DNA of 64,000 bases from Thermoplasmata archaeon (GCA_021797555.1 JAJZZM010000013.1:237598-301597); one strand, 5' to 3'. Counted from the stretch's first letter, positions 9,063-17,759 are shown. The notes: a model not told the origin generated them from the sequence alone. Made by a program: numbers and translations.

Positions 9063-10550
9063 CTACTCTTTTATTAATAACTGATAGGCAGCGTCAGATA
9101 ATCCGCTTTCAGGATTTCCATAGAATAGGTGCCTTGTCTGTGTAAATTCATATATGCCCTCTAAACCCAATTCCCTGCCAATGCCACTCATTTTAAAGCC
9201 CCCTCTGGGAGCCGCTGCAGATAATAGGTGGTAGTCATTTATCCATACAGTTCCTGCCTGAATATTGCTGGCAATTTTATATGCCCTGTTCATGTCATTA
9301 GTCCATATGCCTGCCGCCAAGCCATATTCCGTACTGTTTGCCATTTCAATTGCCTCATTGTCGGTATCAAAGGTAGTAACGGATAGAACCGGCCCAAATA
9401 TTTCCTCATTGAATATTTTCATATCCGGCCTTACATTGGTCAACAGTGTTGGTGGATAATAAAATCCCTTTCCCGGAACATTATTTTTTAAATCCTTAGA
9501 ATAATATACATTTGCACCATCGTTTATGCCCGATCCCATTAAATCTTTTATTTTATCCAGCTGTTCACTGTTTGTAATTGCACTGATATCTGTATTAAAA
9601 TCCATTGGATTTCCTGGAACCATATTATCAAGATAATGCTTCATCCTTTCAAGGAATTTATTCCTTATTTTATTGCTGAGTATTAGCCTGCTGCCCGATT
9701 CGCATAGCTGGCCCGAGTTTAAGTATATGCCGAATAAAACGCCCTTAACAGATCTTTCAATATCCGCATCATCAAATACAATATTTGGGGATTTTCCACC
9801 GAGTTCAAGCGTAACCTTCTTTAAATTCTTGGATGCCTTTTCCATTACCTTTTTTCCCGTACTTGTCGATCCAGTAAAGCTTATCATGTTTATTTTTTTA
9901 TTTTCTATCAAGTAATTTCCTGTTGTGCTTCCCTTGCCTGCAATTACATTTACGGACCCATCGGGAAAGCCTGCGTCCTCTATATCCCTGGCCAGTTCCA
10001 GCGCTGTTAAGGGTGTATAATGTGATGGCTTTAAAACTAAAGAATTTCCAGCTAAAAGTGCAGGAATTATTTTCCATACTGCCATTAAAAATGGAACATT
10101 CCACGGGGCTATTGCTGCCACAACACCCATGGGAACATACTGTATTATTCCCCTTGTCCCGGGATATTCAGGATGTTCTATTTCCCTTGATTCCTTATAA
10201 TCATTGACTTTTCCGAAATATCGTATATGCTCTATGCCTAATGGTATATCCATAAAACTGCTCTGCCTTATGGTTTTACCCGTATTCAGTGATTCATAAT
10301 TTGAATATATTTCAGATTTTGATTCTATTATATCTGCAAGTTTTAATAATAATTTCTGTCTTTCCTTCAAATTAATTTTAGATATTTTATTTAATGCATC
10401 CAGTGATGAATTAACAGCATTATCAACAGTATTTCTATCTGATCCTATGCAGTAGCCGATAACTGAACCATCCGACGGGCTTATCATTTCTATTTTTTCT
10501 CCTTCCTGGTCTATTTTTCCATCTATAAAATTGCCAAAAATTTTTTCCAT
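9063..10550 (-). CDS. NAD(P)-dependent aldehyde dehydrogenase
   Basis: The 495-residue protein is a full-length ALDH-superfamily enzyme: cofactor-site NVPF after IAPW (about 148-154), LKPSHYTP, GSTSTGKK, the general-base Glu249 in LELGGKSPN, and the nucleophile Cys283 in SGQLCESGSR. EEIFGPVLSV and the C-terminal SGIGRELGLEG are typical of betaine/aliphatic aldehyde dehydrogenases. It oxidises an aldehyde to the acid. Lying directly behind an iron-dependent alcohol dehydrogenase (adjacent, no gap), it probably completes a two-step alcohol oxidation in the cytoplasm; the actual alcohol is unknown. Confidence 0.9.
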   Translation of the reverse strand: MEKIFGNFIDGKIDQEGEKIEMISPSDGSVIGYCIGSDRNTVDNAVNSSLDALNKISKINLKERQKLLLKLADIIESKSEIYSNYESLNTGKTIRQSSFMDIPLGIEHIRYFGKVNDYKESREIEHPEYPGTRGIIQYVPMGVVAAIAPWNVPFLMAVWKIIPALLAGNSLVLKPSHYTPLTALELARDIEDAGFPDGSVNVIAGKGSTTGNYLIENKKINMISFTGSTSTGKKVMEKASKNLKKVTLELGGKSPNIVFDDADIERSVKGVLFGIYLNSGQLCESGSRLILSNKIRNKFLERMKHYLDNMVPGNPMDFNTDISAITNSEQLDKIKDLMGSGINDGANVYYSKDLKNNVPGKGFYYPPTLLTNVRPDMKIFNEEIFGPVLSVTTFDTDNEAIEMANSTEYGLAAGIWTNDMNRAYKIASNIQAGTVWINDYHLLSAAAPRGGFKMSGIGRELGLEGIYEFTQTRHLFYGNPESGLSDAAYQLLIKE

Positions 10551-11693
10551 TTAATCACCATGAACCTTATTGAAAATAGTTTCTATGCCTTTTCTATCGA
10601 TATCCTCCGGGTTTGTTATTATACCTGTTGAATTTTCTGCAAGTTCTACCAGCAAATCAAAGTTTTTATGATACACATTCTCATTTATATTCAATGTGCC
10701 CATTTTTACAGGCTGTCCCATTTTTTTAAATAAATTCTCAATAGTTAAATCCAGTGATTCTTTTCTAATGTTATCCGGAAATATATTATTTAATTTATCA
10801 TATTTAGTTCTTGATGATTTATAATTATAACGTATAACTTCTGGCAGAAATAAGCCAACTGTTTTTCCATGTGCTATTTTAAAGACTGCGCCGAAGGAAT
10901 GCCCTAATGCATGGGCCAGCCCAATCTGTGAATTTGAAAACGACATGCCTGCCATCGATGCACCTATATGCACATTGTTCCTTGATTCCACATTCTTGGG
11001 ATTGCTTAGAGCATTTAAAATATTATTTGATATCAACTCCAATGCCTTTTCCGCCAGTGCATCGGAGTATGGATTGGCCCATTTTGCAACATATGACTCT
11101 ATTGCGTGAGTCATTGCATCAACAGATGTGTTTACTGTCTGCTCCCTTGGAAGTGATAAAACCATTTCAGGGTCTAAAATTGCATAATCCGGCAGTATTT
11201 CGGGTGATGCCAATTCATTTTTTCTGTATTCATTCTTTTCAGATACAACCGCGGCCCATGAGCATTCTGAACCTGTGCCGCTTGTTGTCGGTATTGCAAT
11301 TAAATGGCTTTTTTTCCTTAAATTTAATTTTACCAATGGTGTAATATCATAAATATTAATGTCGGGCCTTTCATACAATGCAAACAGAATTTTGGCTGTA
11401 TCCATTGATGAACCGCCACCAACGCCTATAAATAAATCAGGCTCGAAGTTTTTTATATCATTTAAATGCAATAGCATGTTATCATAATCGGGTTCTGGCA
11501 AAATATCAGATATTACCAATATTTTTGAATCAACAGGCAAATTTTTCTCTACTTTAGTTATTAAGCCTGAATTCAATATATTTTTATCCGTTATTATTGC
11601 AATGTTTTTTGAGTCCAGTGTATTTAAAAATGATAATGAGTCCTCGCCAAATACAATATCAGGTGATCTAAAAAACCACATATCAGGCCCCAA
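10551..11693 (-). CDS. Iron-containing alcohol dehydrogenase
   Basis: This 380-residue group III ADH has the NAD site GVGGGSSMDTAK (91-101), IPTTSGTGSE (134-143), and metal ligands in SVDAMTHAIE (Asp192, His196) and in ALGHSFGAVFKIAHGK (two further His). It catalyses alcohol/aldehyde interconversion. The gene overlaps the upstream SCP2-like gene by 11 bases and abuts the ALDH gene, so scp2-adh-aldh is one transcript. The order suggests a lipid- or hydrophobic-alcohol pathway, but the substrate is inferred from context only. Confidence 0.9.
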   Translation of the reverse strand: MGPDMWFFRSPDIVFGEDSLSFLNTLDSKNIAIITDKNILNSGLITKVEKNLPVDSKILVISDILPEPDYDNMLLHLNDIKNFEPDLFIGVGGGSSMDTAKILFALYERPDINIYDITPLVKLNLRKKSHLIAIPTTSGTGSECSWAAVVSEKNEYRKNELASPEILPDYAILDPEMVLSLPREQTVNTSVDAMTHAIESYVAKWANPYSDALAEKALELISNNILNALSNPKNVESRNNVHIGASMAGMSFSNSQIGLAHALGHSFGAVFKIAHGKTVGLFLPEVIRYNYKSSRTKYDKLNNIFPDNIRKESLDLTIENLFKKMGQPVKMGTLNINENVYHKNFDLLVELAENSTGIITNPEDIDRKGIETIFNKVHGD

Positions 11694-12093
11694 ATTCGGT
11701 TTTTACCAGTGAAGCTGTATTTACCATTTCCTTTGCGGCCTTAGTATAGCGCATTATCTTCATCATCGGGCCATCAAGCTTGAATTTTCCTGTCATAAGG
11801 CCCTGTATTGGGTCTATTTCCCTGTTTATCAGTTTAACCCAGTTTGAATATTTTCCAGTATACTTAAATTCTGATTTCTTCAGTTCAGTTTCCTTATCTG
11901 AAGCCTTATATGACCTGCATTCCCCATGATACAAATCCAGGTAAAGGTACCATGTTTTGCTATATTTCTCATCAGGCTGCACAACAAAGGTGATATCACC
12001 CTCCCATGTTTTGCCTGCATCCTTATATTCGCTGTTGCCATTCAGAGCTTTTACATATTCATCTGCCCATTCGGGACCCGGAAAAATTGCCAT
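11683..12093 (-). CDS. SCP2-like sterol-carrier domain protein
   Basis: The 136-residue protein looks like a stand-alone SCP2 domain: W-x-x-E pattern near the N-terminus (GPEWADEYVKAL), a beta-rich centre, and QGLMTGKFKLDGPMMKIMRYTKAAKEM near the C-terminus, the classic segment of small archaeal/bacterial SCP2 proteins. Such proteins bind hydrophobic ligands such as acyl-CoA or isoprenoids. It heads the operon with the alcohol and aldehyde dehydrogenases, suggesting it presents a hydrophobic substrate. A TATA-like stretch (tatataaatattatcaa, minus orientation reversed) near 12110-12130 could drive it. Confidence 0.8.
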   Translation of the reverse strand: MAIFPGPEWADEYVKALNGNSEYKDAGKTWEGDITFVVQPDEKYSKTWYLYLDLYHGECRSYKASDKETELKKSEFKYTGKYSNWVKLINREIDPIQGLMTGKFKLDGPMMKIMRYTKAAKEMVNTASLVKTEFGA

Positions 12094-12147
12094 AATAATT
12101 ATAAATGCAAACTGTATATAAATATTATCAAATGGATATTATAGCTC

Positions 12148-12300
12148 TTACAAAAACATTTTTTCAATATTTTTATCCGTATTTACAATTAAAACTTTTG
12201 GATCATCGCCTTCCCTTAGCCATTTAAGCTCACTTAAATCATTTGATGCCACCATTGTATCTATGTGAAAACCCTTATAAATTACTAAATTCACAGTCAT
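12148..12300 (-). CDS. Small conserved-looking ORF, 50 residues
   Basis: An ATG at 12300 opens a 50-codon frame with balanced composition (contains HIDTMVAS and KWLREGDDPKVLIV), 5 bases after the stop of the gene upstream. The position suggests a second gene of a two-gene operon. No known domain recognised, no signal peptide or membrane helix. It is too short for composition alone to prove it is translated. Confidence 0.45.
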   Translation of the reverse strand: MTVNLVIYKGFHIDTMVASNDLSELKWLREGDDPKVLIVNTDKNIEKMFL

Positions 12301-12305
12301 ATTTT

Positions 12306-12779
12306 TTAAAGAATTTCTATGTTTTTCATTATTGTACTCATCATATTTGTTATATATTCCCTGTCTGCTGACTTATTTTCCTCATGTTTAAAAACAAATG
12401 CCCAGATTCCTAGAAATAACACCGAGACAGGGTCAGTACTGCTATGAACAGCATTCTGGATATCATCAATGTATTTTGACTGTATATCATCAAATCCGAG
12501 ATATTTTTTAAAATCTTTCTCCATTTTTGTAATTGCTCTTTTATTTTCATCATTTATTCTGATTTCTATTTTATAACTAGGTGTTACAATTAAATTTTTT
12601 CCATTTTTAGAAATCCAGTTATATATATCCTTTTCAAATAAAACTTTGGCCAATGCTTTGGTGGTTTTCTTTATGTCAGAAAAATTAATACCACTTAAAT
12701 CATATGCGACAGTTTTATTATCTAGTGAAGGCCTTCTGCATTGCTCTATTTCATTTTCAATATTATCTCTTTCAGCCAT
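12306..12779 (-). CDS. Hypothetical cytoplasmic protein
   Basis: I do not recognise the family. The 157-residue product (start MAERDNIENE) is charged, with an alpha/beta centre (KNLIVTPSYKIEIRIND) and a helical C-terminus. An upstream in-frame ATG would add 15 residues, but a TATA-like element lies about 20 bp before the ATG at 12779, implying a leaderless transcript starting there and making the longer form unlikely. No membrane helix or signal peptide. The 50-residue gene downstream may be its partner. Confidence 0.6.
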   Translation of the reverse strand: MAERDNIENEIEQCRRPSLDNKTVAYDLSGINFSDIKKTTKALAKVLFEKDIYNWISKNGKNLIVTPSYKIEIRINDENKRAITKMEKDFKKYLGFDDIQSKYIDDIQNAVHSSTDPVSVLFLGIWAFVFKHEENKSADREYITNMMSTIMKNIEIL

Positions 12780-12796
12780 AATTAGAAAACATATTG

Positions 12797-12807
12797 TTTT
12801 ATATAAT
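12797..12807 (-). promoter_or_regulatory. TATA box, leaderless gene
   Basis: Minus-strand sequence attatataaaa, about 20 bp before the ATG at 12779. The spacing places transcription start at or next to the start codon. Confidence 0.55.
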
Positions 12808-13015
12808 ACTTTACATAAGTTCATTCATATGTATTATAACTCCAGTTTATTATATAAAATTTTTTAGTATTTTTTAAGTAAGTGATTGTGTTCTTATGAA
12901 TTAATATATTAACATATTCTAATATAATTAATAATATTTATTTTAAAATTATGTTATTTATCATTATTTTAACAATTATATCATTCACAAGTTCTGAAAA
13001 TATCTCAAATATTTA

Positions 13016-13180
13016 TTATTTATTGAATATTAATATATTTAGTTCCAGGAATTCATCCACATCATAAAAACCCGTTACTTTCTTGTATATTGATCTGTAA
13101 ATCTGGCTATATCGGGTCGAAATCAAATCGCCAATCCTATCTCCGCTTTTCATAAGAAAAAATAATATATCGGCCTCCAT
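13016..13180 (-). CDS. Possible small ORF or gene remnant, 54 residues
   Basis: In the otherwise AT-rich 12825-13226 gap, an ATG at 13180 opens 54 codons with clearly protein-like composition (MEADILFFLMKSGDRIG, then RYSQIYRSIYKK). The same frame stays open upstream of the ATG with no start codon before running into the lysA promoter, so this could be the 3' end of a decayed gene rather than a functional one. The look is of a winged-helix-type DNA-binding tail, but this is only an impression. The rest of the gap (12825-13015) shows nothing. Confidence 0.35.
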   Translation of the reverse strand: MEADILFFLMKSGDRIGDLISTRYSQIYRSIYKKVTGFYDVDEFLELNILIFNK

Positions 13181-13226
13181 GCCTGAAATAGTTGATCTGT
13201 TTGTTATACAACAATAAATAATAAAT

Positions 13227-14522
13227 ATGATTATACAATCAAATCCAATGCAGTTAAATAAACCATTTAATATTAAAAATGGAGAACTTTTTATTGATAC
13301 TATAAGGATGTCTGATATAGCAAATAAATATGGTACTCCACTTATAATATATTCTGCTGATATAATAAGGGAGAATTATGAAAATTTAAATAAAAATTTT
13401 TCAGATTATTATAAAAATTTTTCAATAAAATATGCCGTAAAGGCAAACTCAAATATTGCTATATTATCTTTGTTAAACAAACTCGGGTCCGGTGTAGATG
13501 TTTCAAGTATTGGTGAAATATACTTATCAGAAAAGGCCGGAATATCATATTCAAAAATGCTTTTTTCACCTAATAATATTGATTTAAAGGAGATAAAATA
13601 TGCAATGAAACGTAATATAACAATAAATTTTGATGATATAAATCAATTTAAATTAATTAAAGCCACCCCAGAAAAATTATCTTTCAGAATAAACCCAGGA
13701 ATAGGTAAGGGTGAATTTCCAGGTATAACCACCGGCGGTAAAAAAAGCAAATTTGGAATGCCACCGGAAGTTGCAGTAAAAGCATATAAACTTGCAAAAT
13801 CTGAGGGGGTAAAATCATTCGGAATACATATGATGGCGGGTTCAAACGTTCTTGATAATAATTATTTTATCCATTTAGCTGATAAATTTTTCGATATTGT
13901 GGGAATGATTTCAAGAAAATCTGGAATAAATTTCGATTTTATTGATATTGGTGGTGGTTTTGGGATACCATATAAAAACAATGATAAAGCATTAGATATT
14001 AATTACATATCAAAAAATATGATAAAAAATTTAAAAAATAAAATAAATGATTATGATTTGGGAGACCCCGAATTAGTAATGGAGCCCGGAAGGTATATTG
14101 TAGGAAATTCGGCAGTAGCACTTGGGAAAATAAATAATATAAAAGCATATAATAATAATTCCGTTGGCATAGATATAAGCATGAACATATTTTTAAGAAT
14201 TCTATTATACGGAGCTTTTCATAATATTGAATTGGTGGATAAATTTGATGAGGAAAATAATTTTACAACAAATATTGTAGGCCAGATATGTGAAAATACG
14301 GACAAGCTTGGATCTGGAATAAATATATCCGAACCTGAATTAAACGATATAATAGGTATATACAATGCAGGTGCATATGTTTCAAGCATGAGCAATAATT
14401 ATAATGGCAGGTTAAAACCCTTAGAATTATTATACGATAATAAAAATTTATATGTGATAAGAAGAAGAGACAGACTAAAAGACCTTACCATAGGTATGGA
14501 AGTGCCTGATTATTTAAGGTAA
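13227..14522 (+). CDS. lysA: Diaminopimelate decarboxylase-type PLP enzyme
   Basis: The 431-residue protein has the fold-III decarboxylase signature: PLP lysine Lys72 in YAVKANSN, GIHMMAGSN with the PLP-stacking His, the glycine loop DIGGGFGIPY, MEPGRYIVGN, the active-site CENTDKLG (C-E-x-x-D) contributed in trans, and GAYVSSMSNNYNGR. These fit DAP decarboxylases more than ornithine or arginine enzymes. It converts meso-DAP to L-lysine. A ttatac element about 24 bp upstream suggests leaderless expression. No dap biosynthesis genes lie nearby, so in this neighbourhood its most interesting supply of DAP is the muropeptide island 4 kb downstream; that link is inference. Confidence 0.85.
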   Translation: MIIQSNPMQLNKPFNIKNGELFIDTIRMSDIANKYGTPLIIYSADIIRENYENLNKNFSDYYKNFSIKYAVKANSNIAILSLLNKLGSGVDVSSIGEIYLSEKAGISYSKMLFSPNNIDLKEIKYAMKRNITINFDDINQFKLIKATPEKLSFRINPGIGKGEFPGITTGGKKSKFGMPPEVAVKAYKLAKSEGVKSFGIHMMAGSNVLDNNYFIHLADKFFDIVGMISRKSGINFDFIDIGGGFGIPYKNNDKALDINYISKNMIKNLKNKINDYDLGDPELVMEPGRYIVGNSAVALGKINNIKAYNNNSVGIDISMNIFLRILLYGAFHNIELVDKFDEENNFTTNIVGQICENTDKLGSGINISEPELNDIIGIYNAGAYVSSMSNNYNGRLKPLELLYDNKNLYVIRRRDRLKDLTIGMEVPDYLR

Positions 14523-14555
14523 AAAAATCTAATATAAAAATATATAAAAAATAAA

Positions 14556-14866
14556 TTATTCATTCTTTATTTTTGATATATATAAAGTAAGGTTTTTTAT
14601 ATCCTTTATATAAACTATTTCACCTTTTTTAAATGTATCCTCCGGATTTACGGGTCTTGCATTCCATATCTTGGAATCCACGCTGATTTCATATGAATTA
14701 CCTTTTAATATATTTTTTATTTCCCCTGTTTTGCTTATAAGTGAATTCTTTCCGGTAGCCGGCCCCTCCTGAAAGGATGCCTTAAATAAAATCTTGCAAA
14801 CCATGCACCTATAAAGAATGACAGTATTGTACCAAGTACATAACCTATTAAAATCTCTAGTCTCAT
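14556..14866 (-). pseudogene. NfeD-like membrane protein, frameshifted
   Basis: From ATG 14866 a frame encodes one membrane helix (MRLEILIGYVLGTILSFF, then ARFYLRHPFRRG) and then runs off into a short tail. In the -1 frame the protein continues as PATGKNSLISKTG with an OB-fold typical of the NfeD C-terminal domain (KIWNARPVNP) to 14556. One extra G in the G-run at 14763-14766 (C on the plus strand) would join RRG to PATG exactly. A TATA box 18-24 bp before 14866 fixes the true start. The soluble part alone could start at an ATG at 14804, which lacks a proper ribosome site. Either a recent frameshift, a sequence error, or a -1 shift. Confidence 0.65.
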
Positions 14867-14881
14867 AATCAATAATAATGG

Positions 14882-14892
14882 CTTTATATTAA
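14882..14892 (-). promoter_or_regulatory. TATA box for the NfeD-like gene
   Basis: Minus-strand ttaatataaag centred about 21 bp before the ATG at 14866, so the transcript begins with the membrane-helix part, supporting one original gene. Confidence 0.55.
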
Positions 14893-15010
14893 TTTTTGTT
14901 TTTTATGAATCTTTTGTTTCCGTTCATTTTTATCATATTTAAGCCGCAATTTATTGCTATTCTTTTAGATATTAATAATTATTTAAAAATATTATAACAA
15001 AATGTATTTA

Positions 15011-15021
15011 AAATTTTATAC
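15011..15021 (+). promoter_or_regulatory. TATA-like element before the broken SDR gene
   Basis: aaattttatac ending about 12 bp, centred about 17-20 bp, before the GTG at 15033. Weak support for a leaderless GTG start. Confidence 0.4.
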
Positions 15022-15032
15022 CATATACAATT

Positions 15033-15403
15033 GTGTCAAATAAAAATGTATTAATAGCCGGTACCGGTGAACTTGGAAAGGCATTAGCTTATCAATTATT
15101 GACAAACAATGATAATGTTATAATAAATTCAAGGAATGCGGAAAAACTGGAAAAAATAAAAATGATTATTTAAAATATGGCAATATAAATTATATTGCAA
15201 TGGATATATCAAATGAGGAATCATGTAGAGACCTTATGGATAAGGCATCAAAAATTTTTGAAAATATTGATTCGATTGTGGTTATGGTGGGAGGTTATAT
15301 AGAAGATGATGTAAATACATTATCAGGTTTGGATGAAATGATAAATAATCATCTTAAAATACCATTATATTTATCAAAATATATTACCTGTTTCCAATAT
15401 TAA
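15033..15403 (+). pseudogene. Short-chain dehydrogenase, frameshifted and 3'-truncated
   Basis: GTG 15033 begins a Rossmann N-terminus (VLIAGTGELGKALAY, then SRNAEKLEK). The frame stops at 15173, but the next frame carries on seamlessly from the A-run at 15151-15156 (NKNDYLKYGNINYIAMDIS, then IDSIVVMVGG). Adding one A restores a continuous SDR. It stops after LSKYI, before the expected Y-x-x-x-K catalytic region, exactly where transposon-derived sequence follows. So the gene is broken twice: a single-base deletion and loss of its 3' half. Confidence 0.7.
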
Positions 15404-15405
15404 TA
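15392..15405 (+). repeat. 14-bp direct repeat, left copy
   Basis: ttccaatattaata occurs here, at the truncated end of the SDR gene, and again at 16622-16635, bracketing the truncated transposase. Could be a target duplication of a 1.2-kb insertion; in such AT-rich DNA chance is possible. Confidence 0.3.
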
Positions 15406-15626
15406 CCTTTCTTTCTCGTTCTACCACCAACCAATTACCGTTTAACCTCTAATTAATGATAATTGTTATCATTGAAATACTAATTATCAATCAATTGATA
15501 AAAATTGAAAGGAAAAACTTGAAAGAATATTGAAAATGTCCGAAATTCTTAAATAAAAGTTTATAATATTTACTGGAGGATGGGTAAGGCATTCCCATAT
15601 GGGGATGCTGTACTGATGTATTTTAA

Positions 15627-16358
15627 CTATATTTTAGACAAATCAAGATTATAAATATTATTGAATGTTGTGTATTCTATATCTATTTCCTCTCCCATGC
15701 ATTCTTTGCCATATTTGGGTGCATGCATTATGAAATTAATGTGGATGGAATTCAAGTAATTTATCAGGTCAATGGAAAAGAATCCACCATCCATGAGAAG
15801 AACATCTATTCTTATCCCATATGATTCAATGATTTCAATAAGCCTGTAACCCATATTCAATGCAGTTCTTTCTGTTACAGGAATTGTGGCTATTGCAAAT
15901 CTTTGATCCTTCATTACAACCGATGCAGTTGCATATTCATATGCATAATTTGTACCTGCTTTATTCTTTATCCCCACAACACCATACGCTTCAATATCGC
16001 CATAATACATCTCATCATGCCAGTCCATGGCGATCCTAACTGGCTTCCTGAAAATACCTTTCTTTTTCAGCATGGCAATAAAGCCGGCATTGATCTGTAG
16101 CAGGCCTTCCGGATTCTTATTTCTAAGGTGATTCCTTACAGTCTGCCCGGATATGCCGGTAAGTTTCGATGAACCTTCAACATAGCTGTTTTTCATGGAT
16201 GCCAGTAGAATAGTATTAAATGTAAGGTTCTCACTCCTGGAATTTTTAAAGCCTGTGGATTCCCTTATTGACTTCACAAAATTTATATAATTTCCTGTGT
16301 TACACCATCTGCAGGGCATGTTTCTCATCATTGAAAGGGTTGTGTTCATGCCCGGCAA
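15627..16358 (-). pseudogene. DDE transposase, C-terminally truncated (ISH3/IS4-like)
   Basis: The 243-residue frame has an N-terminal helical region with HTH-like GISGQTVRNHLRNK, then the first catalytic aspartate in AMDWHDEMYYGD and the second in LLMDGGFFSIDL, but ends soon after without the glutamate-bearing C-terminal third of a roughly 350-400-residue transposase. The 220 bases downstream to the SDR remnant show no continuation in any frame. Probably inactive. Family placement by look of the D-W-H-D-x-x-Y-Y-G motif is tentative. Confidence 0.7.
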
Positions 16359-16711
16359 TCATCTGACAATATATATTTTTGATCTACTGTTAAGCATGAG
16401 GTAGTTGACCTTTAAGAGAAAATAATATAACAATGGTATGGTCCGGAATTAAAGCCCTGATATATTAACATTGAATTGTATTTATTTAAGGTTAATTTGT
16501 GGAGGTCATATATATTCAAATAACCATTTCAAGTATTTGTACCTGTAACAATAAATACATTCGAAAAAAATAGTTCTATTAATGAAATTAATTTAAAAAT
16601 GGATAATAAGGAGAAAAATTATTCCAATATTAATAATATTAAATATTTGTTCCTCACTATATTTTAAATAACAATAAAAATAAATCAAAAATGCCCTTAT
16701 ATTAAAGTTTT
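16359..16711. other. Intergenic between two transposon remnants
   Basis: AT-rich, no gene or RNA recognised. It holds the right copy of the 14-bp repeat at 16622-16635 and ends in the 15-bp duplicated target of the IS481-type element. Confidence 0.5.
16622..16635 (+). repeat. 14-bp direct repeat, right copy
   Basis: Second copy of ttccaatattaata, 1.23 kb from the first, with the truncated transposase between. Confidence 0.3.
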
Positions 16712-16726
16712 ATTCGGTATAATATC
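16712..16726 (+). repeat. 15-bp target-site duplication, left
   Basis: attcggtataatatc immediately left of the IS; the identical 15 bases follow the right end at 17710. Confidence 0.8.
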
Positions 16727-16727
16727 T

Positions 16728-17678
16728 ATGTTATCCCGAATTGAATTCCTATATAAACATTATAATATAGAAAAGAGAGTTAAAGAAAATGTGAAGTTAA
16801 ACAATAAAAAAATAAAATATATAATAAACCAGAAGGAAATGGGAGAATCATCAACTAAACTGGCATTTATTTATAAAGTATCTGTAAGGTATATCAATAA
16901 AATATACTACAATTATTTAGAATATGGAAAGGATACTTTATATAAAACAGGAAGGAAAAGTAAAATTATAGATAAAAATACAGAGAAATTAATAATAAGC
17001 ACAAGGAATAATTATCCATTGTCAGGTCCTGTAGCAATAGAGAATTACCTTAAAAATAATGGAATTAAAATATCACATAACATTATATACAAAATATTAT
17101 TGAAATACAATATGGTAAATGAGGAATTGAACAAGAAGAACCAGAGAAAGTATGTAAAGTATGAAAGAGAGCATTCCAATTCATTATGGCATATGGACTG
17201 GACTGAGTATAATAAAAATGAGAAATTAATAATTATAGAGGATGATGCATCAAGGTTTATTGTTGGTTTAGGTGTATATACAGAGGAAACAATAGACAAT
17301 ACAATAGAAACATTAATCCATGCAATAGGATTATATGGAAAACCTGGAGAAATATTAACAGACCATGGCACTCAATTCTTTTCCAATGGCAAGAACAGCA
17401 TTCCAGGGGATAAGAATAAGTTTCAACAATATTTGGATGATAATGGAATAAAACATATATTAGCAAGAATAGACCATCCACAGACTAATGGCAAACTGGA
17501 AAGGTTAAATTATACAATAAAGAGGTTAAGGCCTTATTTTAGTACATGGGATGAAGTAGTATATTATTACAATTATAAAAGAAGGCACATGTCCTTATGC
17601 ATAGATGAAAGGCCGGTTGTAACACCATCCATGGCATATGAGGAACAGGGAGGTAATTTAAATGTTAAAAAACAATAA
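16728..17678 (+). CDS. IS481-family transposase
   Basis: The 316-residue protein has N-terminal helix-turn-helix segments (residues 30-75, with STKLAFIYKVSVRYINK and LYKTGRKSK), then an rve-type integrase core with DDE residues in WHMDWTEY, ILTDHGTQFF and NGKLERLN. It cuts and joins the ends of its own element. The start codon sits at the very edge of the left inverted repeat. No disruption seen, so the protein is probably active. Confidence 0.9.
   Translation: MLSRIEFLYKHYNIEKRVKENVKLNNKKIKYIINQKEMGESSTKLAFIYKVSVRYINKIYYNYLEYGKDTLYKTGRKSKIIDKNTEKLIISTRNNYPLSGPVAIENYLKNNGIKISHNIIYKILLKYNMVNEELNKKNQRKYVKYEREHSNSLWHMDWTEYNKNEKLIIIEDDASRFIVGLGVYTEETIDNTIETLIHAIGLYGKPGEILTDHGTQFFSNGKNSIPGDKNKFQQYLDDNGIKHILARIDHPQTNGKLERLNYTIKRLRPYFSTWDEVVYYYNYKRRHMSLCIDERPVVTPSMAYEEQGGNLNVKKQ
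16729..16750 (+). repeat. IS terminal inverted repeat, left
   Basis: 22 bp, 17 matching the inverted right end. The transposase ATG (16728-16730) overlaps its outermost bases, so the outside promoter would be supplied by the target. Confidence 0.75.
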
Positions 17679-17686
17679 ATATATTA

Positions 17687-17708
17687 AGGAACTTATTTCA
17701 GGATATCA
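17687..17708 (-). repeat. IS terminal inverted repeat, right
   Basis: Partner of the left inverted repeat at 16729-16750; outer end one base from the right target duplication. Confidence 0.75.
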
Positions 17709-17709
17709 C

Positions 17710-17724
17710 ATTCGGTATAATATC
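17710..17724 (+). repeat. 15-bp target-site duplication, right
   Basis: Identical to 16712-16726. It lies 36 bp before the next gene, so the insertion may have displaced that gene's upstream region. Confidence 0.8.
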
Positions 17725-17759
17725 AATAAAAATTAAATATCAATTATTATTAAATTATT

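Larger units (their letters stand above)
16727..17709 (+). mobile_element. IS481-family insertion sequence, apparently complete
   Basis: About 983 bp, flanked by identical 15-bp direct repeats. Its ends are imperfect inverted repeats: TGTTATCCCGAATT... inward from 16729 and TGATATCCTGAAAT... inward from 17708, matching at 17 of 22 positions and both reaching TTCCT. One transposase with all three catalytic acids fills the element. Perfect flanking repeats and an intact gene indicate a recent insertion. Confidence 0.85.

Noticed and set aside
10907..11344. 145-codon plus-strand frame opposite the iron alcohol dehydrogenase
   Set aside because: Lies wholly antisense to a gene with all metal and NAD motifs, has odd His/Pro/Leu-rich composition and no promoter.
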